Positions 15,272-21,841 of a stretch of DNA of 24,296 bases are shown here, piece by piece (position 1 is the stretch's first letter; every line of letters begins with the position of its first letter). Position numbers and translations under genes: made by a program. The DNA comes from Bryobacteraceae bacterium. GTDB lineage: Bacteria; Acidobacteriota; Terriglobia; Bryobacterales; Bryobacteraceae. The DNA is taken from assembly GCA_030039005.1 (NCBI GenBank), contig JASHQT010000022.1, positions 1 to 24,296 on the forward strand, written 5' to 3'. Below the pieces are notes generated by a model, which saw only the letters and a list, made by a program, of their open reading frames with translations, was not told the origin of the DNA and made no database searches.

Positions 15272-16000
15272 TCAATTCTCCGACGGCTTCTCCGCGCCAT
15301 CGATGACGATCATCTCCACCGGCGTTTTCCGGAACTTCAACGTCAATCCCAGTTCGCGCGCGACCGCGGACGACATCTCCGCCCGCAGCGCCGCGATCCA
15401 CTCGTCGCGGCCCAGCCCATCGGCCACCTCGGGATCCCAGCGCAGCGTGAAGCTGTACGCGCCCGCAAGACCCGTGCCGTCTACCACCGGCAGCCTCAGG
15501 TCGCGCGACAGGATCCCGGCGAAATCGCCCATCGTGATCCCCGTGGCCTCCAGATGGTCTTGCACGTTGTTCCATGATCGCCGTCCATCGCCCGCGCGTT
15601 GAATTTTCGGACCGTTCTTGCCCAGCCCCAGAACCATGGCCTCCGCGTTCCTGGTTTCACGATGCAGCGTCAATTTGAATCGATCCGCCAGCATGGCTTG
15701 CAGCATGGCCATCAATCCCTGGTCTCCCACGGGCTGGTCGGAACGCGCGACGATGTCAAAACGATCCGTGTCCGTCCAATCGGGGCCTCCCAACACGCGC
15801 TCCTGCCCCACGTTGTACGCGCCCGCGATCGAGCGTTTCAACGTCACATTCGTGCAGCGCATGAAGCCCTGCGTGGTCTCGCACCCGGAGGGTCCGTGGG
15901 ATTCCGCGGCGTTCGCGGGATGAATGGCTGCGGCTTCAAACGTCGGCTGCGCGTAGCTCAAACCGGTCGCTAGCGCTGCGATCGTTGCCAATCTCAGCAC
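15272..16000 (-). CDS. TIGR03435 family exported protein
   Basis: A 242-residue protein of the soil-associated TIGR03435 family, which is strongly expanded in Solibacter-like acidobacteria and has no known function. A signal peptide covers about 1-17 (LATIAALATGLSYA). Family landmarks: FEAAAIHPA at the mature N-terminus, GGPDWTDTDRFDI, MLQAMLADRFKLTLHRET in the middle, LPVVDGTGLAGAYSFTLRWDPE, and the ending PVEMIVIDGAEKPSEN. The length is normal or slightly short. The start is GTG at 16000, with AAGAGGGA at 16005-16012. It diverges from the PepSY protein; their shared upstream region holds a perfect 21-base tandem duplication. No regulator or transporter is linked. Confidence 0.93.
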   Translation of the reverse strand: MLRLATIAALATGLSYAQPTFEAAAIHPANAAESHGPSGCETTQGFMRCTNVTLKRSIAGAYNVGQERVLGGPDWTDTDRFDIVARSDQPVGDQGLMAMLQAMLADRFKLTLHRETRNAEAMVLGLGKNGPKIQRAGDGRRSWNNVQDHLEATGITMGDFAGILSRDLRLPVVDGTGLAGAYSFTLRWDPEVADGLGRDEWIAALRAEMSSAVARELGLTLKFRKTPVEMIVIDGAEKPSEN

Positions 16001-16004
16001 AGTG

Positions 16005-16012
16005 TCCCTCTT
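16005..16012 (-). promoter_or_regulatory. Ribosome-binding site for the GTG start of TIGR03435
   Basis: AAGAGGGA on the minus strand, four bases before the GTG at 15998-16000. It supports the unusual start codon. Confidence 0.6.
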
Positions 16013-16037
16013 CGCAATTATGACGCCGCGGAAGGTG

Positions 16038-16079
16038 CAAGCGCGCGGAACGCATTGGCAAGCGCGCGGAACGCATTGG
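16038..16079 (+). repeat. Perfect 21-base tandem duplication
   Basis: Two identical 21-base copies, 16038-16058 and 16059-16079, each starting CAAGCGCGCGG and ending CGCATTGG. They lie between the divergent TIGR03435 and PepSY genes. With the PepSY start at 16098 the repeat is non-coding. If read in the PepSY frame it would encode QARGTHW twice. Confidence 0.9.
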
Positions 16080-16097
16080 GATGATAGGCTGTCTCTC

Positions 16098-17135
16098 GTG
16101 GGCGGGAACGTCGCGTCGACTGCATGGCAGCGCTGGATTCGGCAGCCGCAGAAAATGTGGCTGCGAAGGGCTTTCTTTCAGGCGCATCTGTGGAGCGGCA
16201 TCGCGCTCGGGCTCTACATCTTCCTGATCAGCGTCACTGGGAGCACGCTCGTGTATTGGAACGAGCTGTACCGTGCCGCCACTCCCCAACCGATCGTCTC
16301 GAAAGGCCCCGGGCCGGCATTGGCTGACGGCCAGCTCACCGCCGCCGCCAAGCGCGCGTATCCCGGCTATCGCGTGGTCAAAATCAGCCGTGCGCGGAAT
16401 CCTGATCAGGCCGTCGCCATCAACCTTCAGCGCGGCGATCGGATGAAGTACCGGTTGTTCGATGCACGCAGCGGTGCCGACCTGGGCGATTCGGTTTCCA
16501 GCGGAATGCGGCTGGTGTCTATCATCCTGGACCTGCACGACAATCTGCTCGCCGGCCCGCGCGGCCGAATTGCAAACGGCATCGGCGCTCTCGTAGTGCT
16601 GTTGGTGGCTTCGACCGGGATTGTCATCTGGTGGCCGGGCAGTAAGACCTGGCGCCGCAGCCTGACGCTGCACCGTCGCGTCGGATGGAAACGCATGACC
16701 TGGCATCTGCACAGCATGATCGGCTTCTGGAGCTTTGCCTTCGTGCTGGTGTTCGGGCTGAGTGGGTTTTATCTCTGTTTTCCGGACTGGTTTCAGGACT
16801 GGGCCGACCGGCTGCAGCCCGTCACCGGCGCCGGACGAGTCCCCCTAGTGGACCAGATCATTTATTGGCTCGCCTATTTGCATTTCGGGCGCATCGGCGG
16901 CATCGGCATTCCGTGCAGCGGCCCCGGATTCTGCGACCAGGCGACCAAGGCCGTGTGGGCGCTGTTCGGACTGGCGCCCGCGGGGATGTTTGTGACCGGC
17001 GCCATGATGTGGTGGAACCGCGTGCTCCGCCCGGCACTTCTCTCGCGCAACGTTCGCCGCCCGCTCCCGGCAAGCTTACCGGAGCTGCGGATCGCAGGCG
17101 GTGACAGCGCTGCCCCGCCCGCAGGTACCGAATAA
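16098..17135 (+). CDS. PepSY-associated membrane protein (PiuB-like)
   Basis: A 345-residue inner-membrane protein of the PepSY-TM type, often linked to iron uptake or ferric reduction. Membrane segments lie near 28-52, 159-180, 205-228 and 282-308. The soluble loop at about 75-130 carries a PepSY-like repeat (AAKRAYPGYRVVKI). Conserved-looking histidines in or beside the membrane are His30, His147, His203, His205 and His262, possible heme or metal ligands. A loop with Cys273 and Cys279 lies before the last helix. The start is uncertain: the family-like block WIRQPQKMWLRRAFF is upstream of the ATG at 16155, so I prefer GTG at 16098; the frame also reaches ATG at 16020 through the 21-base duplication. 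No TonB receptor or Fur-box match was seen nearby. Confidence 0.85.
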   Translation: MGGNVASTAWQRWIRQPQKMWLRRAFFQAHLWSGIALGLYIFLISVTGSTLVYWNELYRAATPQPIVSKGPGPALADGQLTAAAKRAYPGYRVVKISRARNPDQAVAINLQRGDRMKYRLFDARSGADLGDSVSSGMRLVSIILDLHDNLLAGPRGRIANGIGALVVLLVASTGIVIWWPGSKTWRRSLTLHRRVGWKRMTWHLHSMIGFWSFAFVLVFGLSGFYLCFPDWFQDWADRLQPVTGAGRVPLVDQIIYWLAYLHFGRIGGIGIPCSGPGFCDQATKAVWALFGLAPAGMFVTGAMMWWNRVLRPALLSRNVRRPLPASLPELRIAGGDSAAPPAGTE

Positions 17136-17181
17136 GAAACGGATTTTCCTCTGGATTCAGGCCACCTGCACAGGCGAGCCT

Positions 17182-17187
17182 TATACT
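17182..17187 (+). promoter_or_regulatory. Possible -10 element of the sugar dehydrogenase
   Basis: TATACT, 27 bases before the ATG at 17215 in the 79-base gap after the PepSY gene. No good -35 box lies at the usual distance, so this is tentative. Confidence 0.35.
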
Positions 17188-17214
17188 GGTGGAGTCCCTA
17201 AGAAGGAATCACGA

Positions 17215-18531
17215 ATGCCAGCGACAACCACAACAGCGGAGGCTCTCCGCCAGAAAATTACCAGCCGGACCGCGCGAGTGGGCATCCTCGGCTTGGGATA
17301 TGTGGGATTGCCTTTAGCCGTCGAATTCGCGCGCGCCGGATTCGAAGTCGTCGGCATCGATGTTCAGCAGAGGCGCACGGAGTCGCTGAACTTGGGCGTC
17401 TCTTACGTCCAGGATGTTCCCAGCGAAACGATTTCATCTCTGGTGGACTCCGGCCGGTTCCGCGCCACCAGCGATTTTTCGGTCATTGCCGAGCTCGATA
17501 GCATCAACATTTGCGTGCCCACGCCGCTGCGGAAGACCAAGGACCCGGACATGAGTTATATTGTCGCGGCCTGCCAGGAGATTGCCAAGTACCTGCATCC
17601 CGGTCTTCTGATTATTCTGGAATCCACCAGTTACCCCGGCACCACGGACGAACTGCTTCTGCCGCTGTTTGAACGTCCGGATAGGAAAGCGGGAGAAGAC
17701 TTCTTTTTGTGCTTCTCGCCCGAGCGCGTGGACCCGGGCAACACGAGGTATCAAACGTCGAACATCCCGAAAGTAGTGGGCGGCATCACTTCGCGCTGCA
17801 CTGAAATCGGCTCGCTGTTTTATCAGCAGGCGCTCGAAAAAGTGGTCCCCGTCAGCTCGACCAAAGTGGCTGAAATGGTCAAGCTACTGGAGAATACCTT
17901 CCGCATGATCAATATCGGATTGGTAAACGAAATGGCCATCATGTGCGACCGCATGGGGATCAACGTCTGGGAGGTCATTGAAGGCGCGGCGACGAAACCC
18001 TTCGGCTTCATGCCGTTTTATCCCGGCCCGGGACTGGGCGGCCACTGCATCCCGATCGATCCGTTTTATCTATCGTGGAAAACCAAACAAGCGGGCATCG
18101 AGGCGCGTTTTATCGAGCTGGCTGGATACATCAATGGCCATATGCCGCATTTCGTGGTGGAAAAGGTGCAAAACGCTCTGAACGTCGCCTCGAAACCGCT
18201 GCGCGGCTCTCGCGTGCATATCTGGGGCATCGCGTACAAGCGCGACATCGACGATTATCGCGAGTCGCCTGCTTTGGACATTATTCACCTGCTCAAGAAA
18301 CAGGGTGCTGTGGTGAGTTACACCGACCCTTACGTGCCCGTTGTGAGATTTGAGGGCGAGGAGATGTTCTCCGTGAGCTCGCCTGCGGCGGTTTCCGAGG
18401 CGGATTGCGTGGTGATCGTCACCGATCACTCGAACTTCGACTATGCTTCGCTGGTGAACGAAGCCAAGCTCATTGTCGATACGCGAAACGCCCTAAAGCA
18501 ATACAGCTCCGATAAAATTATCCGCTTGTGA
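17215..18531 (+). CDS. Nucleotide-sugar 6-dehydrogenase (UDP-GlcNAc/ManNAc type)
   Basis: A 438-residue NAD-dependent enzyme of the UDP-glucose/GDP-mannose dehydrogenase family. It oxidises the sugar C6 alcohol to a uronic acid in two steps. The NAD-binding motif GLGYVGLP is at 26-33 with Asp49 after the second strand. ESTSYPGTTDE lies at 136-146, Lys223 and Asn227 sit in MVKLLENTFR, and the catalytic Cys278 is in GLGGHCIPIDPFYL. The C-terminal domain holds IWGIAYKRDIDDYRESPALDI. The overall pattern is closer to WbpA/WecC-like enzymes on UDP-N-acetyl sugars than to UDP-glucose dehydrogenase, but the substrate cannot be proven. The start ATG at 17215 has AAGGA seven bases upstream. It probably supplies a uronic-acid precursor for surface glycan; the nearest glycosyltransferase is at 20075. 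Confidence 0.93.
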   Translation: MPATTTTAEALRQKITSRTARVGILGLGYVGLPLAVEFARAGFEVVGIDVQQRRTESLNLGVSYVQDVPSETISSLVDSGRFRATSDFSVIAELDSINICVPTPLRKTKDPDMSYIVAACQEIAKYLHPGLLIILESTSYPGTTDELLLPLFERPDRKAGEDFFLCFSPERVDPGNTRYQTSNIPKVVGGITSRCTEIGSLFYQQALEKVVPVSSTKVAEMVKLLENTFRMINIGLVNEMAIMCDRMGINVWEVIEGAATKPFGFMPFYPGPGLGGHCIPIDPFYLSWKTKQAGIEARFIELAGYINGHMPHFVVEKVQNALNVASKPLRGSRVHIWGIAYKRDIDDYRESPALDIIHLLKKQGAVVSYTDPYVPVVRFEGEEMFSVSSPAAVSEADCVVIVTDHSNFDYASLVNEAKLIVDTRNALKQYSSDKIIRL

Positions 18532-18568
18532 AGGTGCATTGGCAAAGCGCGTCGCGCCTTCCATCTCT

Positions 18569-18587
18569 CCGGCCGCCAGATGGCCGG
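18569..18587 (+). terminator. GC-rich hairpin after the sugar dehydrogenase
   Basis: CCGGCC at 18569-18574 and GGCCGG at 18582-18587 pair around a 7-base loop, 37 bases after the dehydrogenase stop. No T-run follows, so it is at best a weak or factor-assisted terminator, or an upstream element of the next promoter. Confidence 0.35.
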
Positions 18588-18596
18588 GCGGCGAAA

Positions 18597-18602
18597 TATA
18601 AT
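18597..18602 (+). promoter_or_regulatory. Consensus -10 box of the cyclophilin gene
   Basis: A perfect TATAAT. Transcription would start near 18609, so the ATG at 18608 would be at or before the mRNA end, which favours the ATG at 18626 with GGAT eight bases upstream. The -35 region is GC-rich and not recognisable. Confidence 0.5.
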
Positions 18603-18625
18603 GCTGGATGCTTCGGATCTACTAC

Positions 18626-19231
18626 ATGAAAACCATTTGCCCGCTGATTTTGCTGGCCACCGTTGTCTTAGCTGAGAAAGCGCCGCCTGAGTTGAAGCCC
18701 GGCCTCTACGCGACTTTCAACACATCCAAGGGGACCATCGTCGCGGTGCTCTATGAAAAAGTCACGCCCCTATCCGTGAAGAATTTCGTGGAGCTGGCGC
18801 AAGGCACGAAGGCTTGGCGCGACCCGCAGACCAAAGCCATGGTGAAGCGGCCCATGTACAACAACATCACGTTTCACCGGGTGCTGCGCGGCCAGATGAT
18901 CCAATCGGGCGATCCCACCGGCACTAGCAGGCATGATTGCGGCGTCACGGTTCCCGATGAGCTGCGATTGGGACTGCAGTTCGATCGCTCCGGGCGCCTG
19001 GCGGTAGCCAACAGCGGCACGCCGAACTCGGGAGGCTGCCAGTTCTTCATCACAGACGATTTGGTTCGAGATTGGAATCAGCAATATACGATTTTCGGCC
19101 AAGTTGTTTCCGGCATGGAGGTGGTGGACGCGATCGCCCACGCGCCTTTGCATGGCGATAAACCGGTCGACCCGGTAAAGCTGATCAGCGTGACGATTTC
19201 CCGGGTTGGCCCCGAACCGCCGGCGCGGTGA
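18626..19231 (+). CDS. Exported cyclophilin-type peptidyl-prolyl isomerase
   Basis: A 201-residue cyclophilin that should speed cis-trans isomerisation of prolyl bonds in exported proteins. A signal peptide occupies about 1-16 (ICPLILLATVVLA). The active-site block FHR is at 83-85, followed by QMIQSGDPTGT (90-100). The second block GGCQFFIT is at 136-143, giving Gln139 and Phe141, and the loop NQQYTIFGQVVSGMEVVDAI is intact. Catalytic Arg85 is present. The length is slightly above the small bacterial PPIases because of an insertion at about 60-77 (KAWRDPQTKAMVKRP). An upstream ATG at 18608 would add six residues, but a consensus -10 box nearby argues against it. Its stop is separated by 3 bases from the convergent decarboxylase-like gene. 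Confidence 0.92.
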   Translation: MKTICPLILLATVVLAEKAPPELKPGLYATFNTSKGTIVAVLYEKVTPLSVKNFVELAQGTKAWRDPQTKAMVKRPMYNNITFHRVLRGQMIQSGDPTGTSRHDCGVTVPDELRLGLQFDRSGRLAVANSGTPNSGGCQFFITDDLVRDWNQQYTIFGQVVSGMEVVDAIAHAPLHGDKPVDPVKLISVTISRVGPEPPAR

Positions 19232-19234
19232 AGC

Positions 19235-19873
19235 TTACCTGTTTAACGGTGGGAGCAGTGGCTCGCGCTCTGGCGGAAGGTGCTGATCGACGGCATCCAT
19301 CATGATGCCTGCTTTGAAATATTCGCCCATGATCATCATGAGCTGCACCGTCCGCTGACGTCCGAAATCGTTCACCATTTTCGCCCAAAGCTCGCTGCTG
19401 ACCCGGTGTTCCCGAAACAGCGTGCGCCCGAACGTGATCAGCGTTGCGTCCTTCTCGGGGAGTGACGTCACGGGCTTGTCGTACTTGATGACGTCGATGA
19501 CAGATTGCTCCAAGCCCTGCCGCCGTCCGAAGGTCTCGTGCATGGTCCATTCGAATTGTTGGTCGATCTCCCTGGCGGTGATCAGCACTGCGATCTGAAA
19601 GTATCGAGGGCCCACCGGGCTCTTCTCACCGGTCGGAATCCCCAGATCGATTTCTCTCGGGCTGTATATCGAGACGTGTCCCGGTCCCGGTCCTGGCTTG
19701 TAGTTGGGCCTCGCGGCCAACAGACGCTGCCCCTCGGCATCGAGGTCCGCGGCGCTAACTGGCGGCAGTCGTGAGAGCGTCACCGGGTTAATATCCGCGG
19801 GCAGCGCGTTTTTTTCTTGAGGGACCAGCGGAATCGCAACAACCAGCAGCACGCAAAATCGAATCATCCTCAT
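19235..19873 (-). CDS. Exported carboxymuconolactone decarboxylase-like protein
   Basis: A 212-residue protein with a signal peptide (IRFCVLLVVAIPLVP, residues 4-18) and an all-helical CMD/AhpD-like domain at about 85-195. The segment ITAREIDQQFEWTMHE at 98-113 matches the usual CMD pattern of a helix ending in Trp-x-x-His-Glu. The AhpD redox CxxC motif is absent; the only cysteine is in the signal peptide, so a peroxidase-partner role is unlikely. Some relatives act in aromatic-acid breakdown, but this one is exported and its substrate is unknown. I chose the ATG at 19873, with GGAG about nine bases upstream; the frame stays open to 20026, but that part lacks homology and would bury the signal peptide. 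Confidence 0.82.
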   Translation of the reverse strand: MRMIRFCVLLVVAIPLVPQEKNALPADINPVTLSRLPPVSAADLDAEGQRLLAARPNYKPGPGPGHVSIYSPREIDLGIPTGEKSPVGPRYFQIAVLITAREIDQQFEWTMHETFGRRQGLEQSVIDVIKYDKPVTSLPEKDATLITFGRTLFREHRVSSELWAKMVNDFGRQRTVQLMMIMGEYFKAGIMMDAVDQHLPPEREPLLPPLNR

Positions 19874-20074
19874 GAAGTCATCTCCTGGAGTTGGGCATGG
19901 CAACTTCAACAGCCGGGATGCGCCGCCGGTCGCGACGAATCCATCCCGGGCTCGGAGTCCAAGATAACAGGATTCAAAGCACCACACCGAAATCACCTGT
20001 GTCAGCCACGGGAGGCGTCTCCGCAAACAGGATTACGACCTGGAGCGGGCGGCGCCCGCAACTATCATAGGGAA
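19874..20074. other. Intergenic region between divergent genes
   Basis: These 201 bases separate the decarboxylase-like gene from the membrane glycosyltransferase. The word ACAGGATT occurs twice near 19967 and 20028. A TATCAT lies at 20064-20069, close enough to the GTG at 20075 that a leaderless transcript would result, but there is no -35 match. Nothing else is seen. Confidence 0.4.
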
Positions 20075-21568
20075 GTGAAGCTCGTCACCTCCGCGACCTC
20101 GGCCGGCATCCTGGCGGCCGTCTTCGCCCTCGGACTCTTCGGCATTGGGCGGAGTTTATGGCTGGATGAAGCCTGGGTCGCGAATTCGATCCTACAGCCA
20201 ACCCTGCGGGGAATGTTCTTCTACCCGCATTGGCTGCAGACCAGTCCGCCCCTATTCCTACTGCTGGTGCGCGCAGTCTTGCCATGGACGACACCCTCGA
20301 ACGTGGCGCTTCGCGCCATTCCGCTGCTGATGGCACTGGCTGGCGCTGGATTGATGCTCACCCTGGCGAGGCGCGTGGTCGGGCCGCAACTGGCGGTGCT
20401 CGCCACGGCGTTTGTGGTCTTCAATCTCACCGCCATCGAGTATTCGCACACCTTGAAGCAATATAGCGGCGAGCTGGCGGCCAGCGCTGCTCTGCTGGTG
20501 GCCGCTTCCTGCTATCTCGTTCGGCCGGGCCGAAAGCATTTCGCATGGCTTTGCGGCACGGCAGCCATCACGCTGCCGCTCTCTTACGCCAACGCATTTC
20601 TTCTGCCAGGAATCGTGCTGGCTGTATGGATCACCGGAGGCGGCTTGTATGCGTTGTCGTTGGCCGGAATCGCCGTGACCGAATTGCTGGCCATGTACGA
20701 TCTGTTGATACAGTTCAACCTCGCGCCGAGGCTGCCTGCGTTTTGGGACGCTGCCGGCGATAACACAATGACGGCCGGACTGGCTGTGGCGGTCGCCTTC
20801 TGCTTACTCGCGTCCATCCGATACGCAGTGCTTTTCCCACGGCGAAAACCCACCCCGCGAGATTCGATGTTCCTGGTCTGCGCCCTTCCTTGCCTCCTGC
20901 TGGCGACGGCAGCGGCGGCCGGCCTCTACCCGATCAGTCACCGTAATCGCTTGTTTTGCCTCCCCTGCTTCGTCCTGCTGGCGATGATGGTCGCAGAAGA
21001 TTTTCTTGGGATCCTGAAGGCGCGTCAGACCGCGGCGCTACTGGCGATCGCACTCACTCTCGGCCTGGCTGGTTTCGCGATCGCGGATCAAGTGATCGGA
21101 GCCCGCGATGTGGCCACGGAAGACTACTCCGCCGCGGTCGCATTTCTTCGACAACATGTCGCGGCATCCGATCTTGTCCTGGTTCACGCCTGCTGCCAGG
21201 AGGGTTTTTTATTGTATTCGGCGATGGACCGCTGGCAACCTCGGCATCTCCTTTACGGCGACACCGGCTGGCCGTGCTGCGCGAGGGGTCACGATGTCCA
21301 CACACCAGACGTGCACACAAAAGACGCGCGCCCGGGCCCGTCGGCTGAGGCTGCGGTGATCGCCGACATCGACGCCAAGGTCCCGCGCGGCTATTCCGGT
21401 CGGGTTTGGCTGCTCTTCACCAGGCGCCCGACTCACTGGGCGTACACAGGGCTCGACGAGGGTGAGCTGTGGCGCGAGCATCTGTGGGCCCGCGGCTGCC
21501 CGCCCGCGGCATATCTCCCTCTTCCGGGCCTTGCCATCAGTCCGATGGACTGCATGCCGGCGAGGTGA
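20075..21568 (+). CDS. Multi-spanning GT-C fold glycosyltransferase-like protein
   Basis: A 497-residue integral membrane protein of the ArnT/PMT-like GT-C superfamily, which uses lipid-linked sugars at the outer face of the inner membrane. The first loop has the typical acidic pair in SLWLDEAW (Asp31-Glu32), followed by QTSPPLFLLLVR. About ten hydrophobic segments are spread to near residue 350. The remaining C-terminal 140 residues look periplasmic and carry two Cys-Cys pairs (HACCQEG and GWPCCARG) and a short repeat around DVHT. The start is GTG at 20075 with AGGG very close upstream; the frame extends to 19817, but that part is non-homologous and overlaps the divergent gene's leader. Donor and acceptor are unknown. 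Confidence 0.82.
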   Translation: MKLVTSATSAGILAAVFALGLFGIGRSLWLDEAWVANSILQPTLRGMFFYPHWLQTSPPLFLLLVRAVLPWTTPSNVALRAIPLLMALAGAGLMLTLARRVVGPQLAVLATAFVVFNLTAIEYSHTLKQYSGELAASAALLVAASCYLVRPGRKHFAWLCGTAAITLPLSYANAFLLPGIVLAVWITGGGLYALSLAGIAVTELLAMYDLLIQFNLAPRLPAFWDAAGDNTMTAGLAVAVAFCLLASIRYAVLFPRRKPTPRDSMFLVCALPCLLLATAAAAGLYPISHRNRLFCLPCFVLLAMMVAEDFLGILKARQTAALLAIALTLGLAGFAIADQVIGARDVATEDYSAAVAFLRQHVAASDLVLVHACCQEGFLLYSAMDRWQPRHLLYGDTGWPCCARGHDVHTPDVHTKDARPGPSAEAAVIADIDAKVPRGYSGRVWLLFTRRPTHWAYTGLDEGELWREHLWARGCPPAAYLPLPGLAISPMDCMPAR

Positions 21569-21581
21569 CCCCGCCGTTTTT
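21558..21581 (+). terminator. Probable rho-independent terminator
   Basis: CGGCG at 21558-21562 pairs with CGCCG at 21572-21576 and is followed by five T. The stop codon of the glycosyltransferase lies in the loop. The stem is only 5 bp, so strength may be low. Confidence 0.4.
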
Positions 21582-21841
21582 CACAATTTCGCGGTGACCA
21601 GCTGGTACGGAAACGGCGGCTCGCCATTGCCGGCGGCTATGCAGCGGAGCAAACTCCGACGAACAATCGGCGAATCGATATTCAATTGCGCTTCCAGTTC
21701 TAAGATCCGCCCGGCCTAGCCCCTTTGATTTGTAACGCAGACATATCCTCGGGAGTCTCCTGGTTGAAGCGGACGAGCGTTCACGATTCCCGTGCGGTGC
21801 TGCGGGTGCAATCGTCTATTTGCTGAAGGTTAAGAAAGCGC
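21569..21841. other. Intergenic region before the efflux operon
   Basis: This 273-base region is the longest non-coding gap. It holds the T-run of a likely terminator, the possible remnant described above, and presumably the efflux promoter near 21720-21830. No repressor gene or clear operator palindrome is next to the operon. Confidence 0.5.
21581..21715 (-). pseudogene. Possible decayed gene remnant
   Basis: A 44-codon open stretch on the minus strand ending in TGA at 21581-21583. It reads protein-like (ILELEAQLNIDSPIVRRSL, then NGEPPFPYQLVTAKL) but has no start codon with a ribosome site and is closed upstream by an in-frame TAG at 21716-21718. It may be the 3' end of a lost gene, or chance in GC-rich DNA. 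I cannot name a family. Confidence 0.22.

Noticed and set aside
16020..16097. Extended N-terminus for the PepSY protein from ATG 16020
   Set aside because: It would translate the 21-base duplication as QARGTHW twice, adds non-homologous sequence, and has no ribosome site. It is kept only as an alternative.
19679..19696. CGGTCC-like short repeats in the decarboxylase-like gene
   Set aside because: The period is six bases and it encodes a Gly-Pro run in frame, so codon repetition explains it; it is not part of the 7-base repeat family.
19817..20074. Upstream extension of the membrane glycosyltransferase
   Set aside because: It would overlap the divergent decarboxylase-like gene's start, and its translation is polar with no family resemblance; the family-like part begins at 20075.
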